Shown here piece after piece: positions 46,826 through 55,164 of a DNA stretch of 64,000 nucleotides; the stretch's first letter is position 1; every line of letters begins with the position of its first letter. This stretch comes from Rheinheimera baltica DSM 14885 (GTDB taxonomy: Bacteria; Pseudomonadota; Gammaproteobacteria; Enterobacterales; Alteromonadaceae): NCBI RefSeq assembly GCF_000425345.1, contig NZ_AUDG01000003.1:62001-126000 (forward strand), in the 5' to 3' direction. Under the pieces are notes generated by a model, which saw only the letters and a program-made list of their open reading frames with translations, was not told where the DNA came from and ran no database searches. A program made the translations under genes and the position numbers.

Positions 46826-49591
46826 ATGAAGTCGACCAATCATAAACACAATTCACGCAGCGTGCTGGCGTGTGCTGTAAGCCTGGCGTTTGCCACGTTA
46901 TCTGCACCGATATTAGCAGATGCCGATGTACAGGGCCGTATTACGGATAACCGCAGTAATTTGATTACTGGTGCTGAGGTCAGTATTCCAGAGCTCACCC
47001 TGCGCCGTATAACCGGTGCCGATGGCCGCTTTCAGTTCAACCAGCTACCCAAAGGGACCTATACCTTGTTGGTCAATTATCTTGGCGCTATGCCGGAAAC
47101 CCGGGTATTGGTGGTAAGCGATAGTGAGCAGCGCCTGGGTGATATTAAATTACTGTCTGCCAGCGACAGTATTGAACATATTGAAGTAGTCGGCCAATCT
47201 GGTGCGGTTAGCAAAGCACTAAACCGCCAACGCAATGCGTCAGGCATAGTTACGGTTGCCAGTACTGATGAGATGGGCCAGTTTCCTGACAGCAATGTGA
47301 GCGAGGCGCTGCAGCGTTTGGCGGGGTTGTCGGTAGAGCGCGATCAGGGCGAAGGCCGCTTCGTGCGGGTGCGCGGGTTAGCGCCAGACTATAACGCCGT
47401 AACGTATAATGGTACCCAGCTTGCTGCACCAGAAGCAGGCCGTCGGGCTGTGGCACTGGATGTGATCCCGTCGGATTTGTTGGAGTCGGTTGAAGTTAGC
47501 AAAACGCTAACACCAGACATGCCAGCGGGTTCGCTGGGTGGCACGGTGGAGATTAAAAGTTTGTCAGCGTTTGACCGTAGTAACGACTTTTATTCGATAA
47601 CGGCCGAAGCGGGTTACAACGAGCAGCAAAGCAAAACCAGCCCAAAGCTCTCTGGTGTGTATAGCAAAATACTCGATGCTGCGGGTGAAACGGACAGTTT
47701 GGGCATTGCCATCGCAGCAAGTTATGCCGAGCGAAAATTTGGTTCTGAAAACGTAGAAACCGGCGGCAGCTGGGATTTTGACGATGGGTTGGAAGAGTTT
47801 GAACTACGCGATTACACCATTAGCCGCGAGCGGATTGGTTTAGCATTAAACCTGGACTATCGGCCTGGCAATCACAACGAGTATTACCTGCGTACCTTGT
47901 ACAGTGAATTTAGTGATACCGAAAATCGACAGGGTCTGGTGGTTGAATTGGCCGATCCTCAATTTGCCGGTAGCACAGGTGAAGCCGAAATTATCCGTTC
48001 ACTGAAACAACGCAAAGAAACGCAGACCATTAGTGCTGTGGTGTTGGGGACTAAACAACAATCGGGCAACTGGCAGTGGCTACTGGAAGCCGGTGCCAGT
48101 AAAGCTGACGAAGATACCCCGTTTAATATCTCCGCTGCCGACTTTGCGCAGGAGTTTGCTAGCGGCATTGGTTTTAGCGGTACCGATGTTTTGCGTCTGA
48201 CCGCGCCGGCAGAAGCTTATCTGGCCAATGGCTATGCGCTAAAAGAAGTGGAAATGGGAGATACCTACGCGAAAGAAACCGAACGCAATGTGAAGTTTGA
48301 TCTTAGCCGCGAAATTATTCAGTCTGCAGGTAGCTTAACGTTAAAAGCTGGCGCCAAATATAGCCAGCGCAGGAAAACCACAGAAGAAGATGTATGGTTG
48401 TTTGAGGACTTTGCTGATGTGGGTATTAGCGCGCTTAGTATGGCCGATTATGCCGCTGGCGCGGTTGATTATAGTCTCAGCACCATGGGAGCAGAGGTTA
48501 GTAGCGCAAGTATTTATCAGTTAGTGCGCGGTCTTAATCGCGACGACTATGTCGATGACGTGGAGTCACAGATTAATGATTACCGCGTCGATGAAGATAT
48601 CAGTGCCGCTTATGTAATGGCGCAATGGGAGCGGGACAATTGGCAATTGATTAGCGGCGTGCGCTATGAACATGACAGCCGCGATGCCATAGGTACCCGT
48701 TACGACGATATCAACGAAGTCTTTAGCACTAACGAGCAAAGTAGTCGTAAAGGTTATTGGTTACCCGCTGTGGTAGCGCGTTATAACGTATCTGAGCAAA
48801 GCATAGTGCGGGCAGCGGTGAGTACAGGTTTAGTACGGCCGAATTTCGAACAGTTGGCACCGGCATATATTCTGGAAGAAGATGATGACGAGCTGGAAGC
48901 CAGCTTTGGTAACCCACAGCTGGATGCTTTAACCACCAAAAACCTTGATTTGGGTATTGAACATTACGCTGACAAACTCGGTGTGGTGTCGGCAATGCTG
49001 TTTTATAAACAGATTGATAATTTTATCTACGAAGCCGATTTAGCTGGCCGTGGCGACTATATGGATTTCGCCAAAGCAGAAACTTTTGTCAACGGCGGTA
49101 AAGCCGATTTATATGGCCTGGAGCTTAATGCGATTCATCAGTTATCCGGCCACGGCAATTGGATGGATAACCTGCTGCTGTCGGCTAACCTCACGCTGAC
49201 GGATTCTGCTGCAGATATAGAATGGTTTGATGATGGTGCTTTATTGAGTCGCGAAGTGGCGTTGCCTAGCCAGTCAGATAAAACCGCCAACCTGAGTCTA
49301 GGGTATGAAACCGATACCATCAGCCTGCGTTTAGCCGCCAATTATAAATCGAAGTACCTCGCTGAAGTGGGTGATGTCACCGACAGTGCCTATGATGTGT
49401 ACTCGGACGACCATATGCAGCTTGATTTTACGGCTAAATGGACATTTCAGCGTGGTATGCAGCTGTACTTTAATGTCGTGAACCTTAATGACGAGCCTTA
49501 TTATGCTTACACTGGCAATAAGCAGTACAACTTTCAGTACGAACAATATGGCCGCACTTTAGTGCTTGGCGTACAGATCACTAACTGGTAA
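46826..49591 (+). CDS. TonB-dependent receptor, probably for phytate or phosphate esters
   Basis: 921-residue outer-membrane receptor. A signal peptide (to about 31), then a carboxypeptidase-regulatory-like beta-sandwich (DVQGRITDNRSNLITGAEVSI...), a TonB-box-like IEHIEVVGQ near 115-125, a plug domain with SEALQRLAGLSVERDQGEGR and FVRVRGLAPDYN, and a large barrel. This is the CarboxypepD-reg/TonB subtype common in Caulobacter and Alteromonadales. The phytase starts 14 bases after its stop, so they are co-transcribed. A role in taking up phytate or its breakdown products is inferred from the neighbour and from known receptor-phytase pairs in Shewanella and Caulobacter. Confidence 0.92.
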   Translation: MKSTNHKHNSRSVLACAVSLAFATLSAPILADADVQGRITDNRSNLITGAEVSIPELTLRRITGADGRFQFNQLPKGTYTLLVNYLGAMPETRVLVVSDSEQRLGDIKLLSASDSIEHIEVVGQSGAVSKALNRQRNASGIVTVASTDEMGQFPDSNVSEALQRLAGLSVERDQGEGRFVRVRGLAPDYNAVTYNGTQLAAPEAGRRAVALDVIPSDLLESVEVSKTLTPDMPAGSLGGTVEIKSLSAFDRSNDFYSITAEAGYNEQQSKTSPKLSGVYSKILDAAGETDSLGIAIAASYAERKFGSENVETGGSWDFDDGLEEFELRDYTISRERIGLALNLDYRPGNHNEYYLRTLYSEFSDTENRQGLVVELADPQFAGSTGEAEIIRSLKQRKETQTISAVVLGTKQQSGNWQWLLEAGASKADEDTPFNISAADFAQEFASGIGFSGTDVLRLTAPAEAYLANGYALKEVEMGDTYAKETERNVKFDLSREIIQSAGSLTLKAGAKYSQRRKTTEEDVWLFEDFADVGISALSMADYAAGAVDYSLSTMGAEVSSASIYQLVRGLNRDDYVDDVESQINDYRVDEDISAAYVMAQWERDNWQLISGVRYEHDSRDAIGTRYDDINEVFSTNEQSSRKGYWLPAVVARYNVSEQSIVRAAVSTGLVRPNFEQLAPAYILEEDDDELEASFGNPQLDALTTKNLDLGIEHYADKLGVVSAMLFYKQIDNFIYEADLAGRGDYMDFAKAETFVNGGKADLYGLELNAIHQLSGHGNWMDNLLLSANLTLTDSAADIEWFDDGALLSREVALPSQSDKTANLSLGYETDTISLRLAANYKSKYLAEVGDVTDSAYDVYSDDHMQLDFTAKWTFQRGMQLYFNVVNLNDEPYYAYTGNKQYNFQYEQYGRTLVLGVQITNW

Positions 49592-49605
49592 ATAAGGGCT
49601 GTACG

Positions 49606-51558
49606 ATGTTAGCAAATAAAACCATGTTTAAACTCAGTATCTTCAGTGTGTTGCTTGGTGTAACGTTGAGTGCTTGTCAGCAAGTGACTGAAGAGTCAAC
49701 TGTGTCTGCGAGCCTGGCACCACAAGCAATAACAGTCCATGCCAGCCATTTCCATAGCATGCAACTGGCGGGAACTGACTATCAGCTGCTTACTACGTCA
49801 CAGGGCTTGGAAATCCGTCAGGCAGAGCGGCTTATTGCAAACCACAGTGGCCATTTTATCCGCCTGACGTTGCATACACTGACACCTGACACAGCGTTGC
49901 TGGCGGCAATGGATGCAAATAGCAACAGTCTGTATCTGTGGCATTTTATGCCGAAACAGCAATCACCGCTGCAATTGATGCGTCAGCAGCTAATCACGAG
50001 TCGCGTGGTCGACGATCTGTGTTTTTATCACAGCAATGAAAACCAGCAACTTAGCGTGTTTTTGCTTGGCGGGCGTGGTGGTGCTGATCAATTGCTATTG
50101 CAACAACAACAGCAATGGCTGGAACAGCCGCTGGTGATCCGTGAGTTAAATGTGCCTTATGACAGCACGGCATGCGCGGTAGATCAAACAGCAGGGGCGC
50201 TTTATATTGCAGAAGGCGACAGGGCCATTTGGCGCTACCAGGCTGAGCCAGAAGCTGACGAAGGTCGCAGTTTATTGCAGGTTCAACAGCCATTTGGTCA
50301 ATTGCAGGGCGAGGTTAAAGCGCTGCAGCTACTGCCAGATGGCAGTGTGCTGGCGTTGGAGGAAGAGCCGGCGCGTTTGTTACATCTTAGCCAGGATGGC
50401 CAGCTAGTTAGCGCGGTTAACGTGCCCGCTCTGGCTGAAGCCTCGGGGTTGAGCGTGCAACTGCAGCGAAACAGCGGCACAGCGTTTATTAGCAGTGAAG
50501 CCGCTAAAGCGGTGCAGCAGCTTAACTTAGGGGCAATCCCTGTATCACAGCCAGTATCACAGTCAACACCACAGCATCGCAATAATGCCACTATGGTGCA
50601 GTTGATGCCGACGTTGCAAACGGAAGCGGCCAGCCAACGCGGTGATGTCATGGACGACCCTGCGGTATGGCATCATCCTTCTATGCCAGCACTCAGCTTG
50701 ATTCTGGCTACCGACAAGCGTGCAGGTTTAAACGTTTACAATATGCAAGGTAAGGATGTACAGCAGCTGCCAGTCGGACGGCTGAACAATGTTGATGTGC
50801 GCTATGGCCTGACATGGCAGGGTATACCACATGATATTGCAACCGCCAGTTTGCGTGATGATAACAGCCTGCAATTGTTTGCCATTGATAATAATGGCCA
50901 GTTGCATAACGCCGGTAAGGTGTTGACCAGCATGAACGACATTTATGGCCTGTGCATGTACCAAAGTGTTAAAAGTGGCCAGCACTATGTGTTTGTAAAT
51001 GACAAATCTGGCTTGATTGAGCAATACCGCATCGACACCGATGGTAACACCTGGCGAGGTACGCTGGTAAGGTCGCTTACTGTGCCCAGCCAACCGGAGG
51101 GTTGCGTGGCAGACGATAAAAACGGCGTACTCTTTGTTGGTGAAGAAGATGTCGGGATTTGGCGCTTTGCGGCTGAAGCTGATGCAGCAACTAACGGCGA
51201 CAGCATCATTTTAGTGGATGGCACCACCCTGGTAGATGATGTGGAAGGACTGGCATTGGCACAAGACGGTGACAACCAATATTTGGTGGTGTCTAGCCAG
51301 GGCAACGACAGTTATGTAATTTACGATGCAGTAGCACCTTATGCCGCCCTTTTGCGCTTTCGGGTTACAACCAACCCCACACTGGGAATTGATGGTAGCT
51401 CTGAAACCGATGGTCTGGATGTAACAACCCGTTCGTTAGGGCCAGGTTTTGAACAGGGAGCACTTATTGTACAAGATGGACGTAACCGCATGCCTGAGCA
51501 GGGCCAAAACCTGAAACTTGTACAATGGCAGGCTATTTTGCAACAGTTATCACAATAA
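49606..51558 (+). CDS. Two-domain beta-propeller phytase (lipoprotein)
   Basis: Hydrolyses phytate (inositol hexakisphosphate) stepwise using calcium. The 650-residue product has a lipobox ending in Cys24, so it is likely anchored at the outer membrane or periplasm. The second half (about 330-650) is a full beta-propeller phytase with the metal/phosphate motifs DVMDDPAVW (347-355) and NNVDVR (394-399). The first half (about 35-320) resembles a diverged copy, with only DDLCFY in place of the DDPAVW motif. Such incomplete-plus-complete tandem phytases are known. It starts 14 bases after the TonB receptor and ends before a terminator. Confidence 0.95.
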   Translation: MLANKTMFKLSIFSVLLGVTLSACQQVTEESTVSASLAPQAITVHASHFHSMQLAGTDYQLLTTSQGLEIRQAERLIANHSGHFIRLTLHTLTPDTALLAAMDANSNSLYLWHFMPKQQSPLQLMRQQLITSRVVDDLCFYHSNENQQLSVFLLGGRGGADQLLLQQQQQWLEQPLVIRELNVPYDSTACAVDQTAGALYIAEGDRAIWRYQAEPEADEGRSLLQVQQPFGQLQGEVKALQLLPDGSVLALEEEPARLLHLSQDGQLVSAVNVPALAEASGLSVQLQRNSGTAFISSEAAKAVQQLNLGAIPVSQPVSQSTPQHRNNATMVQLMPTLQTEAASQRGDVMDDPAVWHHPSMPALSLILATDKRAGLNVYNMQGKDVQQLPVGRLNNVDVRYGLTWQGIPHDIATASLRDDNSLQLFAIDNNGQLHNAGKVLTSMNDIYGLCMYQSVKSGQHYVFVNDKSGLIEQYRIDTDGNTWRGTLVRSLTVPSQPEGCVADDKNGVLFVGEEDVGIWRFAAEADAATNGDSIILVDGTTLVDDVEGLALAQDGDNQYLVVSSQGNDSYVIYDAVAPYAALLRFRVTTNPTLGIDGSSETDGLDVTTRSLGPGFEQGALIVQDGRNRMPEQGQNLKLVQWQAILQQLSQ

Positions 51559-51563
51559 AGCAC

Positions 51564-51591
51564 AAGGCCGAAGCAGAAATCGGCCTTTTCT
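51564..51591 (+). terminator. Rho-independent terminator after the phytase gene
   Basis: AAGGCCGA / TCGGCCTT stem, 8 pairs (51564-51571 with 51580-51587), followed by a T-rich tract broken by one C. It ends the receptor-phytase operon. Confidence 0.85.
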
Positions 51592-51626
51592 TTACGGTAA
51601 AAAAGACAGTTTATGCTATGTAGGAA

Positions 51627-52010
51627 TTAGTTGAGTTTTGCCGCCAGACAGCGCTCAACAATATTTTTAATTTTTAGCGGGCTAAAGGGTTTGGCAATAA
51701 ATCCACTGGCTCCGGCGGCGATGCTTTGTTGCACGTTATCAACTGAGTTGTGTGCAGTGACCATAACAACATGGGTTCTGTCGGTGTGGCTTTTAATTTG
51801 TTGCAGTAACTGCTGGCCATTAATGTCAGGCAACTCAATATCCAAAAAGACTAAATCATGTTGGTGTTGAGTAAATGTTGCTAAGCCTTTATTACCACTG
51901 GATGCTTCATGCACCTGAGTAATGCCTAAATGCATTAATGTCTGGCGTAAATATTCACGCACCGTGTAGGCGTCGTCAATAATCAACACTGAGTATTGCT
52001 GCCGGGTCAT
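51627..52010 (-). CDS. CheY-like single-domain response regulator
   Basis: 127-residue receiver domain without an output domain. The acidic pair Asp12/Asp13, phospho-acceptor Asp57 (VFLDIELPD), the switch Thr in VVMVTAHNS and Lys107 (AKPF) are all in place, so phosphorylation is likely. Output would be by protein-protein contact. No kinase is adjacent, but the divergent chemoreceptor 346 bases away points to chemotaxis or a related process. Confidence 0.93.
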   Translation of the reverse strand: MTRQQYSVLIIDDAYTVREYLRQTLMHLGITQVHEASSGNKGLATFTQHQHDLVFLDIELPDINGQQLLQQIKSHTDRTHVVMVTAHNSVDNVQQSIAAGASGFIAKPFSPLKIKNIVERCLAAKLN

Positions 52011-52356
52011 TGCAGTTCCTTTGCTTAATTAGAAAAACGATTACAGTATAACGCATAAATATGGGTACAAAATATTTTGATAGTTTAATTGGTTTGGCTG
52101 AACTTTAAATGAACCACCTGGAAAATGTGGTTTTTGTCTAACCATGATAGCGGTGAACGTAGATGTTGGGGCAGGTCGTTGGCATATTATCTGAATTGCA
52201 CCCGCCAAAGTGGATGAAAACGAATACAGAGGGTAGCAAACAATTACATGAAACAATTCTTAGTGACTTATTTCGTTGATCTGTGTTGCCTTTTTGTAAG
52301 TGATGGCTACCTTTACTATCTGGATGTAAAATAAGTACAGAAGGGAGCCGAAGGTT
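52011..52356. other. 346-base intergenic region between response regulator and chemoreceptor
   Basis: AT-rich gap containing the divergent promoters of two signalling genes. A small hairpin AACCAC/GTGGTT at 52112-52132 is followed by five T on the plus strand (52131-52135); no upstream rightward gene is seen to use it. A short purine-rich GAAGGGAG lies just before the chemoreceptor start. No coding potential or tRNA was found; no strong promoter could be assigned with confidence. Confidence 0.6.
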
Positions 52357-53910
52357 ATGCGAAGTAATATGCCAATTACAAACACAGAGCGCACTTTCCC
52401 GGTAGATGAGAAGTTGATTTCAAATACTGATTTGCACGGTAATATTCGACACTGCAATGATGCTTTTATAAAGATTAGCGGTTTTAGTAAGGAAGAATTA
52501 ATAGGTCAGCCACATAACATTGTGCGTCATCCTGATATGCCCCCCTTGGCTTATAAAATAATGTGGGAGCATTTAAAGGCAGGCAAACCATGGATGGGAT
52601 TGGTTAAAAACCGCAGTAAAAATGGTGATTATTACTGGGTTAATGCCTACGTTACACCGGTGACGGAAAATGGTCGTGTTATTGGTTACGAATCGGTGCG
52701 ATCTTGTCCGTCGCGCGAAGACGTTGCCCGTGCTCAAAAGCTTTATCATGCCATTAATAAAGGAAAGTTTAATCAGCGCCATTTTCATTTGGGCGTTGCT
52801 AATATTGCGCTCGTTGTTGCCCTTAGTGCTGCCGTGGTGGCTTACTTTGCGGGTTATTCAGGTTTTTCTAAAAGCGTACTTTTTTTGGCGGCTGTAGGGT
52901 TTGCGCTTTGGGCAAACTTCAGCAAAAAATCTGCTTTGGATAGCGTTAAAACCTTACTTGTGAACTCTTTTAACCACGAGTTGGCCGTACAGACGTTTAC
53001 CGATGACAAACAAGACTTGGGCGAGCTTAAAGTTGCGATTTTGAGCTCTAAAGCACACTTGGGTGCGGTGCTAAGCCGCATGGAGGATGCAGCGAAAAGT
53101 GTCTCTGCGCAATCAGATAACGGGCTGGAGCTAGCGCAATCGTCAATGAAGCTTATCCAAAGGCAGCAGCAAGAAACCGAACAAGCCGCAACCGCAATGC
53201 ATGAAATGACGACAACAATTGCGGAAGTATCAAAGCATGTTCAGGACACTGCAGAGCGGGCAGAGCAGTCAAATGAACTCGCCGGAAAAAGCCGTGAAAC
53301 GGCCGCCGTAACGCGCAAAGCCATTGAAGAATTGCGCAATACGGTTAATGAAATTAGTAGCTCAGTAACCGAGGTGTCTGAGCAAACCAAGAAAATTGCG
53401 ACTGTCGCGCAAATGATTGAACAAATTGCTGAACAGACTAATTTATTGGCCCTAAATGCGGCGATAGAGGCAGCCAGAGCCGGAGAGCAAGGTCGGGGCT
53501 TTGCGGTAGTGGCTGACGAGGTACGGAATTTGGCTCAGCGTACACAAGAGTCGACAAAAGAAATTCATCAAATTATTACCGATTTAACTAGTCGAGCAGA
53601 TACCGCTGTACGTGTTGCCCAAAATGGAACAACAGGGGCGGATGCAGGCTTAACCCGGGTAAAAGAAACAGAAGAAATGCTCTTCGGTATTTCTGACGCT
53701 GTGGGTAGCATTGCGAGTATGTCTATTCAAATGGCGGCGGCTGTGGAAGAGCAAGCGAGTGTTGCAGAAGACATTAATCGGCAAGTGGTTAACATTTCAA
53801 CCTTGGCGAACTCAAGTCTTACAGAAGCATCACACTCTGCTGACAGCATTAAACAGCTGCAGCTAGTGTCAAATGAATTGCATGAATTGGTCGTCAGATT
53901 TGCACGATAA
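52357..53910 (+). CDS. PAS-domain methyl-accepting chemotaxis protein (Aer-like)
   Basis: 517-residue transducer. The N-terminal PAS (about 20-125) matches Aer-type redox/oxygen sensors: [24 protein letters not shown] and [15 protein letters not shown] hydrophobic anchor follows at about 145-190 and then a long cytoplasmic MCP signalling helix with the hairpin tip [22 protein letters not shown]. The MRSN start is typical of this family. It would steer swimming by redox or energy state through CheA/CheW. No chemotaxis operon lies in the window. Confidence 0.94.
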   Translation: MRSNMPITNTERTFPVDEKLISNTDLHGNIRHCNDAFIKISGFSKEELIGQPHNIVRHPDMPPLAYKIMWEHLKAGKPWMGLVKNRSKNGDYYWVNAYVTPVTENGRVIGYESVRSCPSREDVARAQKLYHAINKGKFNQRHFHLGVANIALVVALSAAVVAYFAGYSGFSKSVLFLAAVGFALWANFSKKSALDSVKTLLVNSFNHELAVQTFTDDKQDLGELKVAILSSKAHLGAVLSRMEDAAKSVSAQSDNGLELAQSSMKLIQRQQQETEQAATAMHEMTTTIAEVSKHVQDTAERAEQSNELAGKSRETAAVTRKAIEELRNTVNEISSSVTEVSEQTKKIATVAQMIEQIAEQTNLLALNAAIEAARAGEQGRGFAVVADEVRNLAQRTQESTKEIHQIITDLTSRADTAVRVAQNGTTGADAGLTRVKETEEMLFGISDAVGSIASMSIQMAAAVEEQASVAEDINRQVVNISTLANSSLTEASHSADSIKQLQLVSNELHELVVRFAR

Positions 53911-53926
53911 TAAATATCTTACTCAT

Positions 53927-53954
53927 AAAAAGGCCAGCGGAAGCTGGCCTTTGC
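53927..53954. terminator. Bidirectional terminator between chemoreceptor and YjfB-like gene
   Basis: A 10-base perfect stem AAAGGCCAGC / GCTGGCCTTT (53929-53938 and 53943-53952) with a 4-base loop. A-rich and T-rich ends on both sides suit termination of both convergent genes. Confidence 0.85.
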
Positions 53955-53971
53955 ATTCATAATACTCAATA

Positions 53972-54166
53972 TCAAACAGCGATATTGATATTCTGTCCCA
54001 GGTTGCCGACAGGAGATGAGGCTTGCACCTTTTCACCTGTTTGTACGGCGCTTTGAATTAGCATCATTGCCATTTTTGCTTCCTGGTTTTGCTGCTTTTT
54101 AGCCATTACAGCCCCAAGCATTTCAAAGCCCTGACCAGACGCCGCAGCGCCAACGGATTGACTCAT
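53972..54166 (-). CDS. Small YjfB-like putative motility protein
   Basis: 64-residue helical protein. Its methionine/glutamine-rich helix (MAKKQQNQEAKMAMMLIQSAVQTGEKV) and the C-terminal end LGQNINIAV resemble the YjfB family (PF14070), annotated as putative motility proteins. Short length and the ending are typical. An AGAGGAGG-type ribosome site precedes the ATG. The nearby chemoreceptor fits a motility setting. Exact role unknown; call is by recollection of the family pattern. Confidence 0.68.
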   Translation of the reverse strand: MSQSVGAAASGQGFEMLGAVMAKKQQNQEAKMAMMLIQSAVQTGEKVQASSPVGNLGQNINIAV

Positions 54167-54244
54167 AGTGCCTCCTCTGCCAATTCCTCTTAGCTATAGC
54201 GGCAGGATAGCGCAATACTTTAGTTGTTTAGTAAAAAAATGAAT

Positions 54245-54270
54245 AAAAAAACCACCGGTTTAACGGTGGC
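54245..54270 (-). terminator. Terminator after the DUF2726 gene
   Basis: On the minus strand CCACCG / CGGTGG (54252-54257 with 54264-54269), followed by seven or so T. It ends the leftward DUF2726 gene. Confidence 0.82.
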
Positions 54271-54286
54271 TTGTTAAGTCAGTAGC

Positions 54287-54937
54287 TTACGCTTGAATTA
54301 AGGCGGTTTGTTGCGCTTTTATTTGGGAATGAGAAAGCGCTGGCACCGGTAAGTTGTTTCCACTGGGAGTAGCCGGTTTAAGCGAGCGTACCGGCCGTGT
54401 AGGGCCCTTTTTCATACTTCCTTTGAACATGGGTTCGGGTTTTACGACTGTCTTGCCCAGACGCGCAGCGATGGCGGCTTGAATATCGGCAGGTGTGTAG
54501 CCAGCTTGAATTTTCAGGCGCAGATAGGGGATTCCTGCTGCATCCAGGGTTCCATTGACAAACCAGTCGGGCACAGCCTTATGACCGTCTTTATTACTGT
54601 TATTAACTAAATCCAAAACCGCAACGATGCTCATATCGGTTGGGTCGCAAAGCACGAAATCCAAATATTTAGCGTTTAGTTTTGCTAGCGTTGCGTTTCG
54701 AGCCTTAGCGTTGGCAACATTTTTAAGTTCTATTACATCAGCCAATTTCACCCGATTTAATACTTTGTAATCTGCCGCAACTGCTTTTTCCAGTAACAGC
54801 ATAAAAGAACGTTCTACCGGACTAAATAGCGTGGTCTTTTTTTGCACAGGAAACGGATTGCCATTGTCGATAAAGCGGCTCGCTACCATGGCAACAATAA
54901 TGACTAAAAGTAAAATTAATAACAGGACAAATTCCAT
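54287..54937 (-). CDS. DUF2726 domain protein with N-terminal membrane anchor
   Basis: 216-residue protein: one N-terminal membrane segment (MEFVLLLILLLVIIVAMVAS), then a DUF2726 domain (about 45-160) with SPVERSFMLLLEKAV and YLDFVLCDPTDMSIVAVLDL, a nuclease-like fold seen in several envelope-linked proteins, and a basic, low-complexity tail. The ATG at 54937 is used because GGAGGT precedes it; a further upstream ATG at 55030 would add 31 unlikely residues. The function is unknown. It is divergent from aceB. Confidence 0.85.
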   Translation of the reverse strand: MEFVLLLILLLVIIVAMVASRFIDNGNPFPVQKKTTLFSPVERSFMLLLEKAVAADYKVLNRVKLADVIELKNVANAKARNATLAKLNAKYLDFVLCDPTDMSIVAVLDLVNNSNKDGHKAVPDWFVNGTLDAAGIPYLRLKIQAGYTPADIQAAIAARLGKTVVKPEPMFKGSMKKGPTRPVRSLKPATPSGNNLPVPALSHSQIKAQQTALIQA

Positions 54938-55049
54938 GTGCACCTCCGACAGAAAATTGACTCGGTGTCTGACACACCACAACACTGTTATTTCTAAGGC
55001 ATAAGCTATGCCAATATTTATGGTGTTCACAATGATTTAGTATTTCGTG

Positions 55050-55065
55050 TGTGAATGGCTAGCAT
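55050..55065 (+). promoter_or_regulatory. Shared 16-base motif upstream of aceB
   Basis: TGTGAATGGCTAGCAT lies 100 bases before aceB. The same 16-mer with one change (TGTGAATGGCCAGCAT) lies 124 bases before aceA. Two co-regulated genes sharing 15 of 16 bases, in the same orientation, suggests one regulator binding both; the adjacent LysR protein is the natural candidate. Confidence 0.6.
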
Positions 55066-55164
55066 TGTCTGCATTAATATATTTTATGACTTAAAGCGCT
55101 TATAGTTGTGCTTACTTCTGATATCGCGCAACACCGGTATTAGCCGCTTAAAAAGGACCGAGTT

